Below, piece after piece: positions 10,337 through 21,903 of a stretch of DNA of 64,000 bases; within the stretch, counting starts at the first letter, position 1; each line of letters opens with the position of its first letter. The DNA is taken from the NCBI GenBank assembly GCA_029990175.1, contig JARKIP010000033.1, positions 5,890,001 through 5,954,000 of the forward strand, given 5' to 3'. A program made the position numbers and the translations under genes. This DNA is from Petunia secreta. Lineage: Eukaryota > Streptophyta > Magnoliopsida > Solanales > Solanaceae. A model generated the notes under the pieces. That model made no database searches. It was not told where the DNA came from and saw nothing but the letters and a program-made list of their open reading frames with translations.

Positions 10337-10822
10337 GTTGGGTTCTTCCACCCATAAAGAGGATATCTTGGGTCCTTCCGCCCACAAATAGGATATCTTG
10401 GTTCCTTCCACCCACAAATAGGATATGACGGGTCCTTCCACCAACAAATAGGATACTTTTGGTCCTTCCACCCACAAATAGGATACTTCGGATCCTTCCA
10501 CCCACAAATAGGATACTTCGAGTCCTTCCACCCACAAATAGCATATTGTGGGTCCTTCCACCCACAAATAGGATGTTCGGGTCCTTCCACCCATAAATAG
10601 GATATGTTGGGTCCTTTTACCCACAAATAAGATATTCGGATCCTTCTACCCACAATAGGATATTTCGGGTCCTTCCACCTATAAATAGGATATTTAGGAT
10701 ATTTTGGGTTATTCCACCCACAAATAGAATACTTTGGGTCCTTCCACCCATAAATAGGATATTTTGGGTCCTTCCACCCATAAATAGGATATTTTGGGTC
10801 CTTCCACCCACAAATAGGATAT
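10337..10822. repeat. 30-bp tandem repeat, about 16 copies
   Basis: About 16 imperfect copies of a 30-bp unit of the form GGGTCCTTCCACCCACAAAT plus AGGATATTTT, with variants at the end of each unit. A period of 30 is a multiple of three, which keeps several minus-strand frames open and gives artificial proteins with a repeated FVGGRT motif. The array lies in the 3' untranslated part of the Tat-like element. Tandem arrays in that region are known for Tat/Ogre-type elements and can seed satellites. Confidence 0.9.
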
Positions 10823-11051
10823 GCAGGTTTCTTTCAAGTTGCATTGAGACATTAGATACTTCAGGACCAAATGACACATTTGTTTTATCAAGTGATTAGA
10901 GCACAGTCCAAGATTACGTTGCAAACTGCCTCTTCATGATTAAAAGCATTATGCTTATCATGGGTTGTTGCCGAACAGGAGGCATTTCTATCTTTATGAT
11001 TCTCATTTTAAAATAAACGTTATTTTGAAGCCTGTTTTGAATCAGGAGTTT

Positions 11052-11262
11052 GACAAGTCAACTTTGAGACACCATATTCGGAGTGTCTCGCCAGTTGGTT
11101 GTCCTGTAATAGCTTTTGTACCTGCATAGATTATAGAGTAGACAAGTCAACTTTGAGACACCATATTCAGAGTGTCTCGCTAGTTGGTTGTCCTACAACA
11201 GCTTTTGTACCTGCGTAGATTATAGATTAGTCAAGTCAACTTGAGACCTTCTGTCTCGTTAA
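11052..11262. repeat. 89-bp tandem duplication in the 3' untranslated region
   Basis: Two full copies start at GACAAGTCAACTTTGAGACA (11052 and 11141), with a third partial copy at about 11230. Each carries GTGTCTCGCCAGTTGGTTG and TACCTGCGTAGATTATAG. A related single copy lies inverted near 38836-38900 in the other Tat-like element. Confidence 0.85.
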
Positions 11263-12026
11263 ATGACTTATTTTGTAATAGCCTTGTATTCTGCAATTCA
11301 TACCCGCTTTACTTATTGTCTTACTTTACTATTCTAGTATAATAATCAGCCTAGAAGTTCCCCAGTTTGGAGCGCCTTGCCAGTTGATTGAAGGAAGAAC
11401 TTATCAATTATATTGCAACCCGCATTTACAGGATTATGTTATCAATACTTGTTTTATTCCTTATTCTGATTATCAAAGTTTTATTAGCAGTTACTCGCTT
11501 ACCATTTGTCGAGGTTATTACATAATTTTAGCAGCGCCACAGCAGCATTTGAAGTATAACGTGGAACTCTTTCTTAGCAGTGAACAACTGGGGCAATCGT
11601 TGATATGAGCTAGACTCGTCAACGAAGATCTGAAGAATCGCACTCGAACAAGTTGTCAATCCTAGAGGTCAGTCTTATGTAAACCCTAGAGGTCTATCTT
11701 GTGTCAACCCCTTTTTGTGTCAGCTTCTGTGTCAACCAAATATCCCCAATTTAAATCAAGACTCAGTCCAAGGTTTGAGATTGAAGACAAGATAGTCCTT
11801 GTTATCTCGTATTCATTTCTCGAATCGCGTTGAACTACATATGACCTGATTCTTGTTTAGCCAAAGATATGGAGGGAACTCGGAAACCGGAGTTCGGCCA
11901 TGTCTATAAGCCTCGCATTTTGGTCCTTGGAATCAAAGTCTTGGCTGTACCGTGACAAAATTGGCTTTCACGTCAATTTCTTTACCCTGAAAATTCTTTC
12001 ATCCTTTTCGGGTAAAAAGAGGCAGC
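11263..12026 (+). other. 3' untranslated end and polypurine tract of the Tat-like element
   Basis: No gene. About 11600-12026 is homologous, inverted, to about 38059-38520 (ACTCGTCAACGAAGA, CGGAGTTCGGCCATGTC and AATTTCTTTACCCTG blocks). It ends with the purine tract AAAAAGAGGCAGC at about 12014-12026, directly before the LTR. Confidence 0.7.
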
Positions 12027-12961
12027 TGCTGACACCCAATTTTGTCTCGAAACGTTTAATAAATATCTTATTATTTTATAAAAAGACTAATTTCTAAATT
12101 TAAAAGTGAAATAATTGAAATTTTAAGAAAAGGGATAAATTTGCAATGCACATCCTTAAGTTAAGCCCATCTACGCAACCCCTCTATTTAATTTAATCAT
12201 CCAAGAGGGCCAAAAGTGAAATATCTAACCCTAAACCTGACCTACCTGTGCACCCCCCCCCCCCCCCCATTTAACTAAAATCCCTAAATCAGAAGCCCCA
12301 ATTCCCCCAAACCTGATAACCCACATAAAGAACCCTAAAGCCCGACCCTCTCTTCCAATATCCTCATCCAAAACGTGTAGATTATTGAATCAAACGACAT
12401 TCACTTAAAATTCTCGTCTTCTTCTCTATACAGAGGTACGCTGGACAAATCTTATGCGTCTATTCTTGTATAAACCGAGTTAAACCGTTGATTTTATCCT
12501 TCAACTTCGGATCCTTGTAGATAAGGATGAAACTGTACAATCTTTTAGGAGATTGACCAATTTCACACTTATCTTACAAGGAAAAAGTCGATTTTGGGCA
12601 TGATTTTGAATCAAACGATTTTGGGCACGATTTTGAATCTTTGGAAGAAGTCGGAAACCCTAGCCGCATGTATATAACGTCTTTATTGTTTATTATTTTG
12701 GGGGAGAGTTTAGAGAAGCAGAACCTAGAGTGCTCTCGTAATAGGGACCTTCTTTCGAATTTAAAAAAATCACTTACCTAGAATCTCTGAAAAATATTTT
12801 TCTTTTAAATAAGGAATAAAATGCACTCATTAATTAACTCTTGGTTCCTAATTTTTCTAAATTAGGTGGAGACTCCAAAGAAACTCTTTAGAGTCTAATA
12901 TTATTGAACATCTTATACCCAGAATTTATCCTTAAGCAAAAGGTATTTTTGGGGCTCAACA
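12027..12961 (+). repeat. 3' LTR of the Tat-like element
   Basis: It starts TGCTGACACCCAATTTTGTC right after the purine tract and ends GGGGCTCAACA, about 935 bp. A C-homopolymer (about 12251-12268) lies inside. The last about 190 bases match the 5' LTR at 5665-5860, and the ends match the LTRs of the minus-strand element (TGTTGACACCCAATTTTGTC). Confidence 0.8.
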
Positions 12962-13059
12962 AATTATATGAATCTAGTGAATACGAATTAATAAACAAGC
13001 AAGCTATTTAGTGAATGCCGTAAATCATAATTTTAAATCCGCGCAAAAAATAATGTTAG

Positions 13060-14085
13060 ACTGATATATCAATATGACTATCACTAACATGAACTCTTAT
13101 ACAAGTTAGTGTGACAAATTCATATGATGATAACTTAACATGACCAATTTTAGAAGTTAGGATGATATATCAAGATAATAATCACTTAGCATGATCAACT
13201 ATAAAAGTAAAAGAGGTAATTATGAAAGATTATCATAAAAAGGATCACTTATACAAGTTAAAGTGATAAATCTACAAGATTATTAAATAATACGATCAAT
13301 TATACAAGTTATAGTGATAATTCTACAAGATTATCACTTAAAATGACCAATTATACATGTTAGACTGATATATCAAGATGATTATCTTTTAAATAACTGA
13401 TTATACAACTTAGAGTGATATATCAAGATGGTTATCAACTAAAATGATCAATAGTACAAGTTAGAGTGATAATTATGAAAGATAATCTCTTGAAATAACA
13501 AATAATTACTTTAACCATTTCGAACGACTAAATAGATGTGCCAGACATCAAGGTAGATGTTCCGTACATTTAAATAACAAAACTCGAACAATACATAGAC
13601 ATTTCGAATACCAGAACACTATTTAAAAAATTATACAAATTAGAGTGATATATCATAATGTTAATGACTTAACATGACGAATTATACAAGTAAAAGAGGT
13701 AATTCTGAAAGATTATCATAAGAATGACCAATTATACAAGTTAAAGCAATAAATATACAAGATTATCAACTAAAATGACCTATTATACAAGTTAGAATGA
13801 TAATTATGAAAGATTATCACTTAATATGACCAAGTATACAAGTTATAGTCATATATTTAGAATATTATTACTTAATATGACCAATTATACAAGTTATAGT
13901 GATAAATCTAGAATATTATCACTTAACATGACCAATTATAAAAGTTAGAGTGATAAATCAACAAGATTATCACTTAAATGACTAATTATACAACGTAGAG
14001 TGACAAATATACAAGAATATCAACTAACATAATAAATTATACAAGTTTGAGTGATATATCAAGATGATTATCACTTAACATGACC
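13060..14085. repeat. Degenerate satellite of about 50 bp
   Basis: About twenty diverged copies of a unit near 50-51 bp. Its consensus features are ACCAATTATACAAGTTAGAG, TGATATATCAAGATGATTATC and ACTTAACATG. It is interrupted near 13500-13620 by DNA with TTCGAA-type motifs. It lies on the 3' side of the decayed MULE transposase and may belong to that element. It encodes nothing. Confidence 0.8.
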
Positions 14086-14204
14086 TCTTAATTATAGCCA
14101 TTTGGTGCAATTAAATGGTACATCTAGAAGATAAACACACCATAAGTTCCGAATGTCAAAAATATTAAACCTGAACTTGTATTAGATGTTTTGAACGTAT
14201 TCAC

Positions 14205-14246
14205 TTTTCGGGTTAGGTTTTAGGGCAGGGTTTTAGGGGTTGGGTA
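14205..14246. repeat. Short telomere-like TTTAGGG patch
   Basis: GGTTAGGTTTTAGGGCAGGG followed by TTTTAGGGGTTGGG resembles degenerate plant telomere repeats, but is only about 40 bp long. Confidence 0.4.
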
Positions 14247-14495
14247 AATATACTCGGAACGACTTTATAGATGTTCCTAATGATTCAGAAATTATGGAAC
14301 ATCTTAAATTGAGCCAGCATTCCGAACATCTTATGCAAATAACTTAAACGACGCCAGTTTGTTTCGAACAACACGAATGAGCACGTGCACATCAGCATTA
14401 AAATAGTAAAGGCGAAATTTAAAGACAACAACATAAATTAACAATAGATAACTGAAATTGTTCAAAATTTACAAGTAGGACGAAACGATCAATAC

Positions 14496-16884
14496 AAATT
14501 CAATTTGTAGGCTGACTTGTAGCTGCAATGTCACTATGATTTATGGGGCATTTAGTTCTTTTGTGGTAATATCTCTTGCAGTTGCCACATCTATTTATCC
14601 TCTTTGGAAGCACTTCCCCAATAGATGGAATTCGTATAATCCTTCTCCTTCCTGACTTGGTCGACTTTGGGGGTGCAGGCACTAGAAAAAATTATCTTTG
14701 TAAGAGGGACCACAGGCTCTGCATATGCAAGGATGTATACTTCTATTGTGTAATATGGAGAAGTGTAGTCATAGACTTCCCTTCCATATTCTTCTCCATG
14801 CATTTCTCTAATTGTTGCCATAACAGTTTTACAAGGTAATTAATCAAGATCAAACTCCCTACACGTACATGTCTTGCTATGTAGATCGACTTCTGCCTCA
14901 CTTCCTAAACTATTGATTTTGAACCTGTAAGTAACCATCCTAGAGACAAGTAGCTTATTGCCCAATTGTATATTCAACCTTACTTTTGTTTCAATGTGGT
15001 TGACTAACTCAATAGCCCTCTGATGGAATTTTTCTACAAAGTTCCTATCTATTTCTTTAAAGAGGGAAGCAATGGGGTATTCTCTTTGATCCTTCCATAT
15101 TTCATTAACAGACTCAGCTTTGTTATCATAACTACAAACATAATAATCATATAGATGTTCGAAACGCCCATAAGGACGTTTGGAACGAAGTACTTGAAAA
15201 TTATTAAGATAATTAGAGATGTTCGAAACATCATAAGGACGTTCAGAATGCATATAATGATGTTTGGAACAATTTACTAGAAAAATATGTAGATAATCAG
15301 AGATGTTGAGAACATTATTATGATATTTTGAACGTCTAGGATTAATGTTCGAAATATGCATACTGTCATTCCGAACTTTTAATAGAATCTGAGACTTTTT
15401 GTTATTGTTAGTTTACCAGTTTCCTTGGAAATGTAATATGCTCATCTATGATACCCAACATCATTTTTCAAGATAATTAGCTACCCTCGAATTAATAGTT
15501 CTGATTTCTTCCATAACATCCTCGAACTTTTTTTCCCGGCATGCATTTGTTGCAGCTAATAACGATGAAGGTCTGCTCTAAACTAAAACTTTGTGCATAT
15601 ATTTTCACCAAGGTGCCTCATTCAAACTCCATACACTTGGGAGACCACTTTCGCGTTGCTCTTAATCCTATCTGAAATAACGCACAACTCTTCATTATCT
15701 AGGACTGTGGTGATTAATTGTTCTAAAAGGTATTCATATGAGGCGTCACACTCTTTATTTTACTACACAAAAAAATCTAAAGGGAAGATATGACTCATTG
15801 AATATTGGGCCACAACAGACAACATCACCCCTCCATACTCGCCAGATAAATGTGTGTCGTAATGGCTTGGACTTTTTTCACATAAGTGATCCCCTGATCA
15901 ATGCTCCATGAGCGAAAAAAATACAAGAACTTCCCAGTTCTAGAAAGCCTCAGGTCCGTCTTGGTTCATGTATTATATGCATCTAAAATTGCATAATCTT
16001 GCTCATGTGTTCCCCTTGTCAAAGCCTTTGCAATTTGACTACCCCCAAGACACTTCTAGTAGCTAACCTGACAATCCCGAATCGAAGTTAAGGGTATTCC
16101 TGATATGTTTTTTGGTTGGAACTTTTCCTTCTATATAATTATCTCGACAGAGGCATGTGAATTACGGCTTGAATGATGCTGGACATAGCATGTGTGCAAA
16201 TTATTGTAAACGTAAAACCTATCATTATATTTATACTTCATTTCTCTTCATCACCACTTGTAATTCACATCTACACATCTAGCATAAAAAAATCTTTTCC
16301 GTATTTTTCAATGCTTTGTAATTAAAGTGATTTAACTGCATCAAGCTTCAATGCACAACCAAGAAGCATTTATTGGTGAAACTCATACCAGTTTCAAAAC
16401 CTGTGCCATCGAAGAAGTTAAATCTTAGCTTTCTACTTTAGGTAACCACTGGGTTATACATGGGAGGATCCTCCTCTACATGTTTTTCTTCTTCATATCC
16501 TTTGTCTTCTTCTACTTCTTCAAGTAAGTCATTCAATCGCTGACTAAAATCATGTCCTCCATTATTTGGCATATCTTGGTCATTTGAACTAGCACGATTC
16601 CGATCATCATCAGCCATATAAAGACGCACATCCTCATCATTTCTTATTGTAACAAGAGGAGTATTTTGATTTGCTGCAATGCTCAACATGTAAGTAATGC
16701 AACGGTCCCTCAGATTATCTCTTATCCCCCAGCTTCTGATGATTTTGTTAAGTAGAACATCATACGTTATATCTTTTGCCACAAGAATGGGTCTTGACTC
16801 TTTCACCTTCGGAACCCATGCATAACATTTAGAACGCTCTACCCATTTAACCTGATAATTAACTCTTAATATAACCTCACCCAT
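14496..16884 (-). pseudogene. Decayed MULE (MuDR-like) transposase
   Basis: Read on the minus strand, the pieces appear in transposase order. An N-terminal open frame at 16438-16884 (148 codons, from ATG, with an acidic tail) matches the variable N-terminus. About 16100-16430 resembles the plant MuDR DNA-binding region. About 15760-15980 resembles the start of the DDE domain, with the block HGALIRGSLM and then EYGGVMLSVVAQYS. About 14840-15130 holds the C-terminal transposase block with REYPIASLFKEIDRNFVEKF and a SWIM-type zinc finger start (TCTCREFDLD). About 14690-14830 has YTSPYYTIEVYILAYAEPV, and 14500-14682 ends with a CCHC knuckle (CGNCKRYYHKRTKC). Many stops and frame changes break it, including a TAA at 14837-14839 inside the SWIM finger, whose final His is replaced. 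A tandem repeat is inserted at about 15130-15370. It cannot encode an active enzyme. No terminal inverted repeats were identified. Confidence 0.78.
15130..15370. repeat. Tandem repeat with GATGTTCGAAAC motifs inside the transposase remnant
   Basis: Two to three diverged copies of roughly 80-90 bp. Each contains AGAGATGTTCGAAACATCA or AGATGTTGAGAACAT, preceded by ACTTGAAAATTATTAAGATAA or ACTAGAAAAATATGTAGATAA. They keep one frame open (14840-15361), giving a spurious N-terminus before the transposase residues. Confidence 0.6.
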
Positions 16885-17913
16885 TGATGGTTGGAATACC
16901 TACAAAAATTGAAATGACCAATTATATATATCAAATTTATAAAACCTATTCCAGACTTCCACATTGTGCGTCTGAAACATCTTGCGTAGATGTTCCGAAC
17001 ATCGAAACACAATTTCCCATTTATTTTAAGAAGATGCTCTAAAAGATTAAATATATGCTAAAAAACATCCTATCGGGCTGTTCTGAACATCTAATAAGAA
17101 TATTCTAATTATATTTATACGATGTTTAGAGCCAAAAACAATGTTCACAAAATATATTAGGACCATACAACCGTGTCACAAGATAGTCGGAATTACTAGC
17201 AGGATATTCAAAGAACCTGCATTCGAATCGACCTTGTATAAAGAAAAAGCGGCATAAAAGCATGTTCCTATGTTATTACACTTACATGAGATGATTGGAG
17301 ATGATTGAATGAACAAGATTTCCCCTTTTAATAGACAAAAGATGAGCAGCTTTTGGCAAATTTAACTAAATCATGTATAACCCAAATGCAGGTGGATATG
17401 TGCTTGTATTTTATAAAATAGAGATGATATTGAGTAAATAATGTCGAGGAGAAGAACCTTTATGGCACAGCTATAGTGGATTTGAGCAGGAACTGCTATG
17501 GTGAAAATGGAGGAAAAACGCGGGAAGGAAAAGAGGAGGGAAGACTGTAGAGCTGCTGGGATCTAGGTTTATGACCAAATATGGCAAAAAAGTAGCATTT
17601 TATACTTGGACTACTGTGTAACATAAAAAAACTATGGGGTGGAGAATGTTATATATTAGTAGACTTTAAGTCCATTAACTAATGAAGGACCCACTACTAT
17701 ATTTTTAAGAGTTGAGAATCTTTCCATTCAAAAAAAACTTGTGAGACCTTTTTTCACAATCTCCTTCACTAAACCAACTTGAACTATATTACACCAAAAG
17801 CACAAATCAAAAGTTCAAGCTTAGCAAAGCTGATGCATCGTCATATAGATTAGCAAATAAAATATTATTGAATGTACAGGAATTCAACATGAAGGTGTGG
17901 ATCAAGAGCTAAA
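16885..17913. other. Non-coding flank of the MULE remnant
   Basis: No gene recognised. TAGATGTTCCGAACATC-type palindromic motifs recur near 16996 and 17078, as on the other side of the transposase, suggesting that this flank belongs to the same element. The remainder is AT-rich DNA. Confidence 0.5.
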
Positions 17914-19139
17914 TGATCACGCCCAACTACACCCTATAAAAGGGACTAAGCGGTCGCGATAAATATAGCTCGGTATTTAAAGCCCCGAGGTCGAATCCCA
18001 CAGAGAACACTCGTAATTCAGTCGTTAATCTAACTAATTTATCTAATCAACCAACTTCAAGAGTTTATATTTTAATGATGGTTTTAAAGTACAAACTAAA
18101 TAACAATAAGGTAAATAGCAAAATAATAAAAAGTAATCAAGCAAGGATATTAAAATCCTAGAATTGATTTACACCGACTCCTACCTATGTGATTGACTAA
18201 TGATTCAACGAATTCAACTTGGTTCTTCCTATTGAACACTTGCTCCAAATTCACAACTAACGACTTCCGTGCACTAGCTATGACTTTCACTAACTAATCT
18301 TCCAATTAATTAATGAAGATGATTAGGACTACAAGTATGGTTCACAATTGGGCTCGGTGGTCACAACTCACCCTATTGACAACCTAAGTAATTCCTTGGT
18401 TTTAGGTTGAAATATTGCTAAGCATTTAACCCTAACTCGTGAATTTATTCCTAAATGCACAAGGATAAAGGGGACAATCAATTGGGGACCCTTCCAATCA
18501 ATTAGCAAACAAAACGTAAATACTTAGATAGGAAGAATAATCAAGTTTCATTCATCAAAATCAATTAATCAATTCACATAGTATTGGAATGGTTCAATCA
18601 ACCCTAGAATGGGCAATTTAGCCACTCATGGTCATCAAGAACAAATCTAGAATAATCATGAATGAATAAACTACAAAGGAGAAGAAATAATGGAAGAAAG
18701 AACTCTTAATCTTCAAGTCTTTAATCCCACGCCTCCTTGTGTGTTCCTTGCCTCCAAGAGTCCAAAGATCCTCTCCAAAGTGTGTTTTTAGGGCTTTTAT
18801 ATGGAATAGGATAGGTAAAATTCGTTTCTGGCTTCTCCAAAATCGGCTGGGAAAACATCCCGGCCGAAACACTGGTTGGCGCCCCGCGCCGATGGCTGTG
18901 CCAGCTGCCTCTTCCAGGTGAAACACTCCCTGCAAAGCATGCACGGGTGTTTCAACTGTAGCTTCACTCTTTTTCATCCAAATTGAGTCTTTTTTGCTCC
19001 AATTCATTCTTACATCATCCAAACACATCAAATTAATAAATTAACTCACTTTAATCATTGTAGGAATGTAAATCACACAAAACCAAGTCAAAAGTAGTGA
19101 GAAATCAGTGCCAAAATATACATATTATGCACCGCATCA
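17914..19139 (-). repeat. 3' LTR of the Athila-like element
   Basis: It has TG...CA ends, with the purine tract beside its right edge. A 137-codon open frame (minus strand, 18618-19031) is mirrored in the other LTR. It is not called a gene because both copies simply share LTR sequence. Confidence 0.9.
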
Positions 19140-19153
19140 ACACCCCACACTTA
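19140..19153 (-). promoter_or_regulatory. Polypurine tract of the Athila-like element
   Basis: On the minus strand this reads TAAGTGTGGGGTGT directly before the 3' LTR, as in Athila elements. Two related TAAGTGTGGGG tracts lie farther upstream in the element near 20280 and 20440. Confidence 0.75.
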
Positions 19154-21903
19154 GACTTTTGCTCGTCCTCGAGCAATCTAACTCACAACCCACTTGGACA
19201 AATCAACCACTAATACAAGACTTCAAACGATACTACCACACACAAGGCTTCATTCATGCTCAATACACAAGACTTCCTCTTTCACATACCTTAGTCTAAC
19301 TCAAAATGCTAAAGCCCTCAACAATATCAAGATCACAAACTATCAAGCACATTTGAGAACAAGATTTATGCACTAGATTAACTCTTGTGCAAGTACCATA
19401 CATTCAAGGGTCCACAGTATGTGTGTGCTCGTTCCCCCCTACAATTTCAATAATGAAACAGTGGACCTAAGTGAAAAGTGTATAGAGAGTTCGCTCAATT
19501 CAACATTTTTTTACTCATAATCAGACGCTCAAATTACAACTTCTGCCTCAAGCCTCAAGGGTCAACAATGGGGTATTATTCATATATTTCATAATATTTG
19601 GATGATTGGGGATCTAGAAATTCAACCTCACTAGGGTGTGTTTGGCGTGTTCATACTTGAGGCTTTTGTATTCACCCTTAACCGAGCATAGGAGCATTGC
19701 CCCCATCCTTTATTCATCTCTACTTTTTCTTTCTTTGCACAATTTCTTTCTAAATTTTTTTTCTTTCTTTCTTTTTCATCTACCCCCTTGCTTCATACCC
19801 TTTCATAGACTCTCAAATGGTTGTTTTAAATCATTTTAGCTCACTTATCTCTTAGATTTTTTCTTAAGCTCACTCACTTCATCTTTGCTAATCAAAGGTC
19901 ATGTTTACATTACCAACATACATAGGGGAAAACAAAGTGCTCAATAATTCCATAGTGGACACCCTAAACTTAGTCAAGCGCGCTTGAGTTAATGCTAGGA
20001 ATCAGGCCCTTCTCTACTCTCCTAATGGTTCGTTTTTCCATCGTACAATGTGTCAACAGGCTTCAGACACAATGAATCAAACTAGGCAATTTATTCTTTT
20101 TTTCTCTTTGTTATTACAACTAACTACTATTTAAAAATCATCAAAAGTACCTGGTTCAAAACAAAAGGCATCCTCGGGAAAGAACCGCGGTCAAAAGAAA
20201 ACCCAAAGATTAAGCCACTAATCTAAACAAAACAAAAAAAAACTAAAGCAGTAAAAATACAGCTAAAAATCAAGATACCCCACCCCACACTTAAAATTGT
20301 GCAATGTCCTCAATGCTCGCAGGTAACTAATCAGGGGTGGTAAACGAGGTACTCAGACTTCCCTCACTAGCGCGCAATTTCTTTTGCAAGCAAATAAACT
20401 TATTTAAATTGGCTAGTGTGCTCAAATGGGCTGCAAGCACCCCACACTTAGAATTGAAGCCATAGCGACAACGAAGGCAAAAATACAAGCCACAACCATA
20501 TATCAAACAATTGCGTTCATGGGAAAATCAAATGATGTGCACATAGCAATTATCCCATAGAAGTGTAGTCATTTGAAAGAACTTGCCTTAAATAATCCCA
20601 CGAGGCTAGATGCTCCTAATGATCCCCCAAACTTCAAATTTTAATCCTAATGTATTCAACATATGCCCAGTGGTTGATTCGGTTACTCAGACTTGGCCGA
20701 ATTTACAAAAAGCTCATTGGGGCATTTTGTCAAACACCTTGCGTGCTCTGTGATGTATAACATGTATATGTGCATTTTTTTTGTGATTCCACCTCCCAAC
20801 TCCGGGAGCTTACTATTCCTATCAAAATTAGTGTATCACCACACTCTCCAACCATATGAACAACACATTCAAGTTGTATATGCACCCAATAAACCAAAGC
20901 AAGATAAAGTGAAAGTTGAACTAGTGAACAAAAACATGTATATGAAGGCTAGGGCACTATTGAAATCCAACACAAGTAGGTGAAACTCATAATGATAATC
21001 AAGAAAATATACCTTAGACTTGTAGAGGAGTGAAGGAATCAATGAGGAGAGAGGGGGAGGGTTTGGAAGGGAAGGGTTTTTGTTTGTGTGAAGTTGAGAG
21101 GGTGTGGGAAAAAATTAAAGCACTTAAGGGCCGAAACACTCCCTGGCGCGGCGCATGGGGGAGTGTTTCGGCTGTGTTGTTTTATTAAAAATCCGAAACA
21201 GCGGTGCATGCCTTTGAAAATGAACATTGAACATTTTTTTTTTCACAATGAGGTATCCGAAACACTCACCGGCGCGGGGCATGCATGAGTGTTTCGACTG
21301 AGAGTTCATGAAAACTATCCGAAACACTCGTGCATGCTTTGGAAAATCGATTTTGGCCAACGGAACTCATGTTTTTCTTACCTGGTTAGAGCAAAAATAC
21401 TAAATTGAAGCATCCCGCGAAGCTTTCTAACATCACCCTTGGCCATCACAGGCAGAAACATATGAAATTTCATCTTTTTACCTGCCTACAAACCTCAATT
21501 TTACGGGAATGCTGTGATTAACTTTACCGATTACACAATGCCCAACCGTGGCACCCACATCAATTTTTCTCTGAGTCCCATTCACCTGCATGAAAGTACT
21601 GCGCGTACACGTTAGCAATTGCATCAATCAAAACCTTTTTTTTTAACGAAAACATGAACTAACTACGAAAAGAAAAGAAATAATACTAAAACATGGGTTG
21701 CCTCCCAAGAAGCGCCTTAGTTATAGTCGTGGCACGACTTCACTTATTATCAACACTTTTTACTCCAAATCGAGCTTCTGTATTGCCTCCCCAACTGCAA
21801 TTTACCTATCCCTGTATGCTCTTGAGGTGGCACAAGATCTTGCATGCTAAAAACTAAGTATCTGTGTGAAGCCGCTAAATAAGGAATATCTTCATATTTT
21901 TGG
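19154..21903 (-). other. Non-coding internal region of the Athila-like element
   Basis: No coding sequence recognised on either strand. It contains extra purine-tract-like motifs (near 20280 and 20440) and GC-rich hairpins at about 21131-21330. The short open frames here have no supporting features. Confidence 0.6.
21131..21330. repeat. GC-rich hairpins with GAAACACTC arms
   Basis: Two inverted repeats: perfect 13-bp arms CCGAAACACTCCC at 21131-21143 and GGGAGTGTTTCGG at 21159-21171, and 11-bp arms CGAAACACTCA at 21258-21268 and TGAGTGTTTCG at 21286-21296. Both loops contain a GGCGCGG core. A third half-copy starts near 21315, and a weaker version lies in each LTR (18919-18954 in the left one). 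Confidence 0.8.

Larger units (their letters stand above)
5580..12961 (+). mobile_element. Tat-like Ty3-gypsy element, gag remnant only
   Basis: A + strand element with a partial 5' LTR, a primer-binding site of the type TGGCGATTCTGCTGGGG, a long 5' untranslated part, a decayed gag, a long 3' untranslated part with tandem repeats, a purine tract and a 3' LTR. No protease, RT, RNase H or integrase is recognisable in about 6.2 kb of internal DNA, so it is non-autonomous or internally deleted. Both untranslated parts are related to those of the minus-strand element at 35693-46978. The 5' LTR start and the target duplication were not found, so joining both LTRs into one element rests on order and orientation. 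Confidence 0.72.

Noticed and set aside
10337..10822. Regularly spaced repeats that could look like a CRISPR array
   Set aside because: The unit is a contiguous tandem repeat without unique spacers, in a plant retrotransposon.
10269..10924. Several overlapping minus-strand ORFs of 71-110 codons with repeated GGRT or YLWVEG motifs
   Set aside because: They are translations in three frames of a 30-bp tandem repeat whose period is a multiple of three.
12251..12268. Poly-C run as a possible structural element
   Set aside because: A lone homopolymer within an LTR, prone to assembly error.
18618..19031. A 137-codon minus ORF conserved at 23417-23830
   Set aside because: Both copies lie in the two LTRs of one recent insertion, so similarity reflects LTR identity, not selection. 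No domain was recognised.
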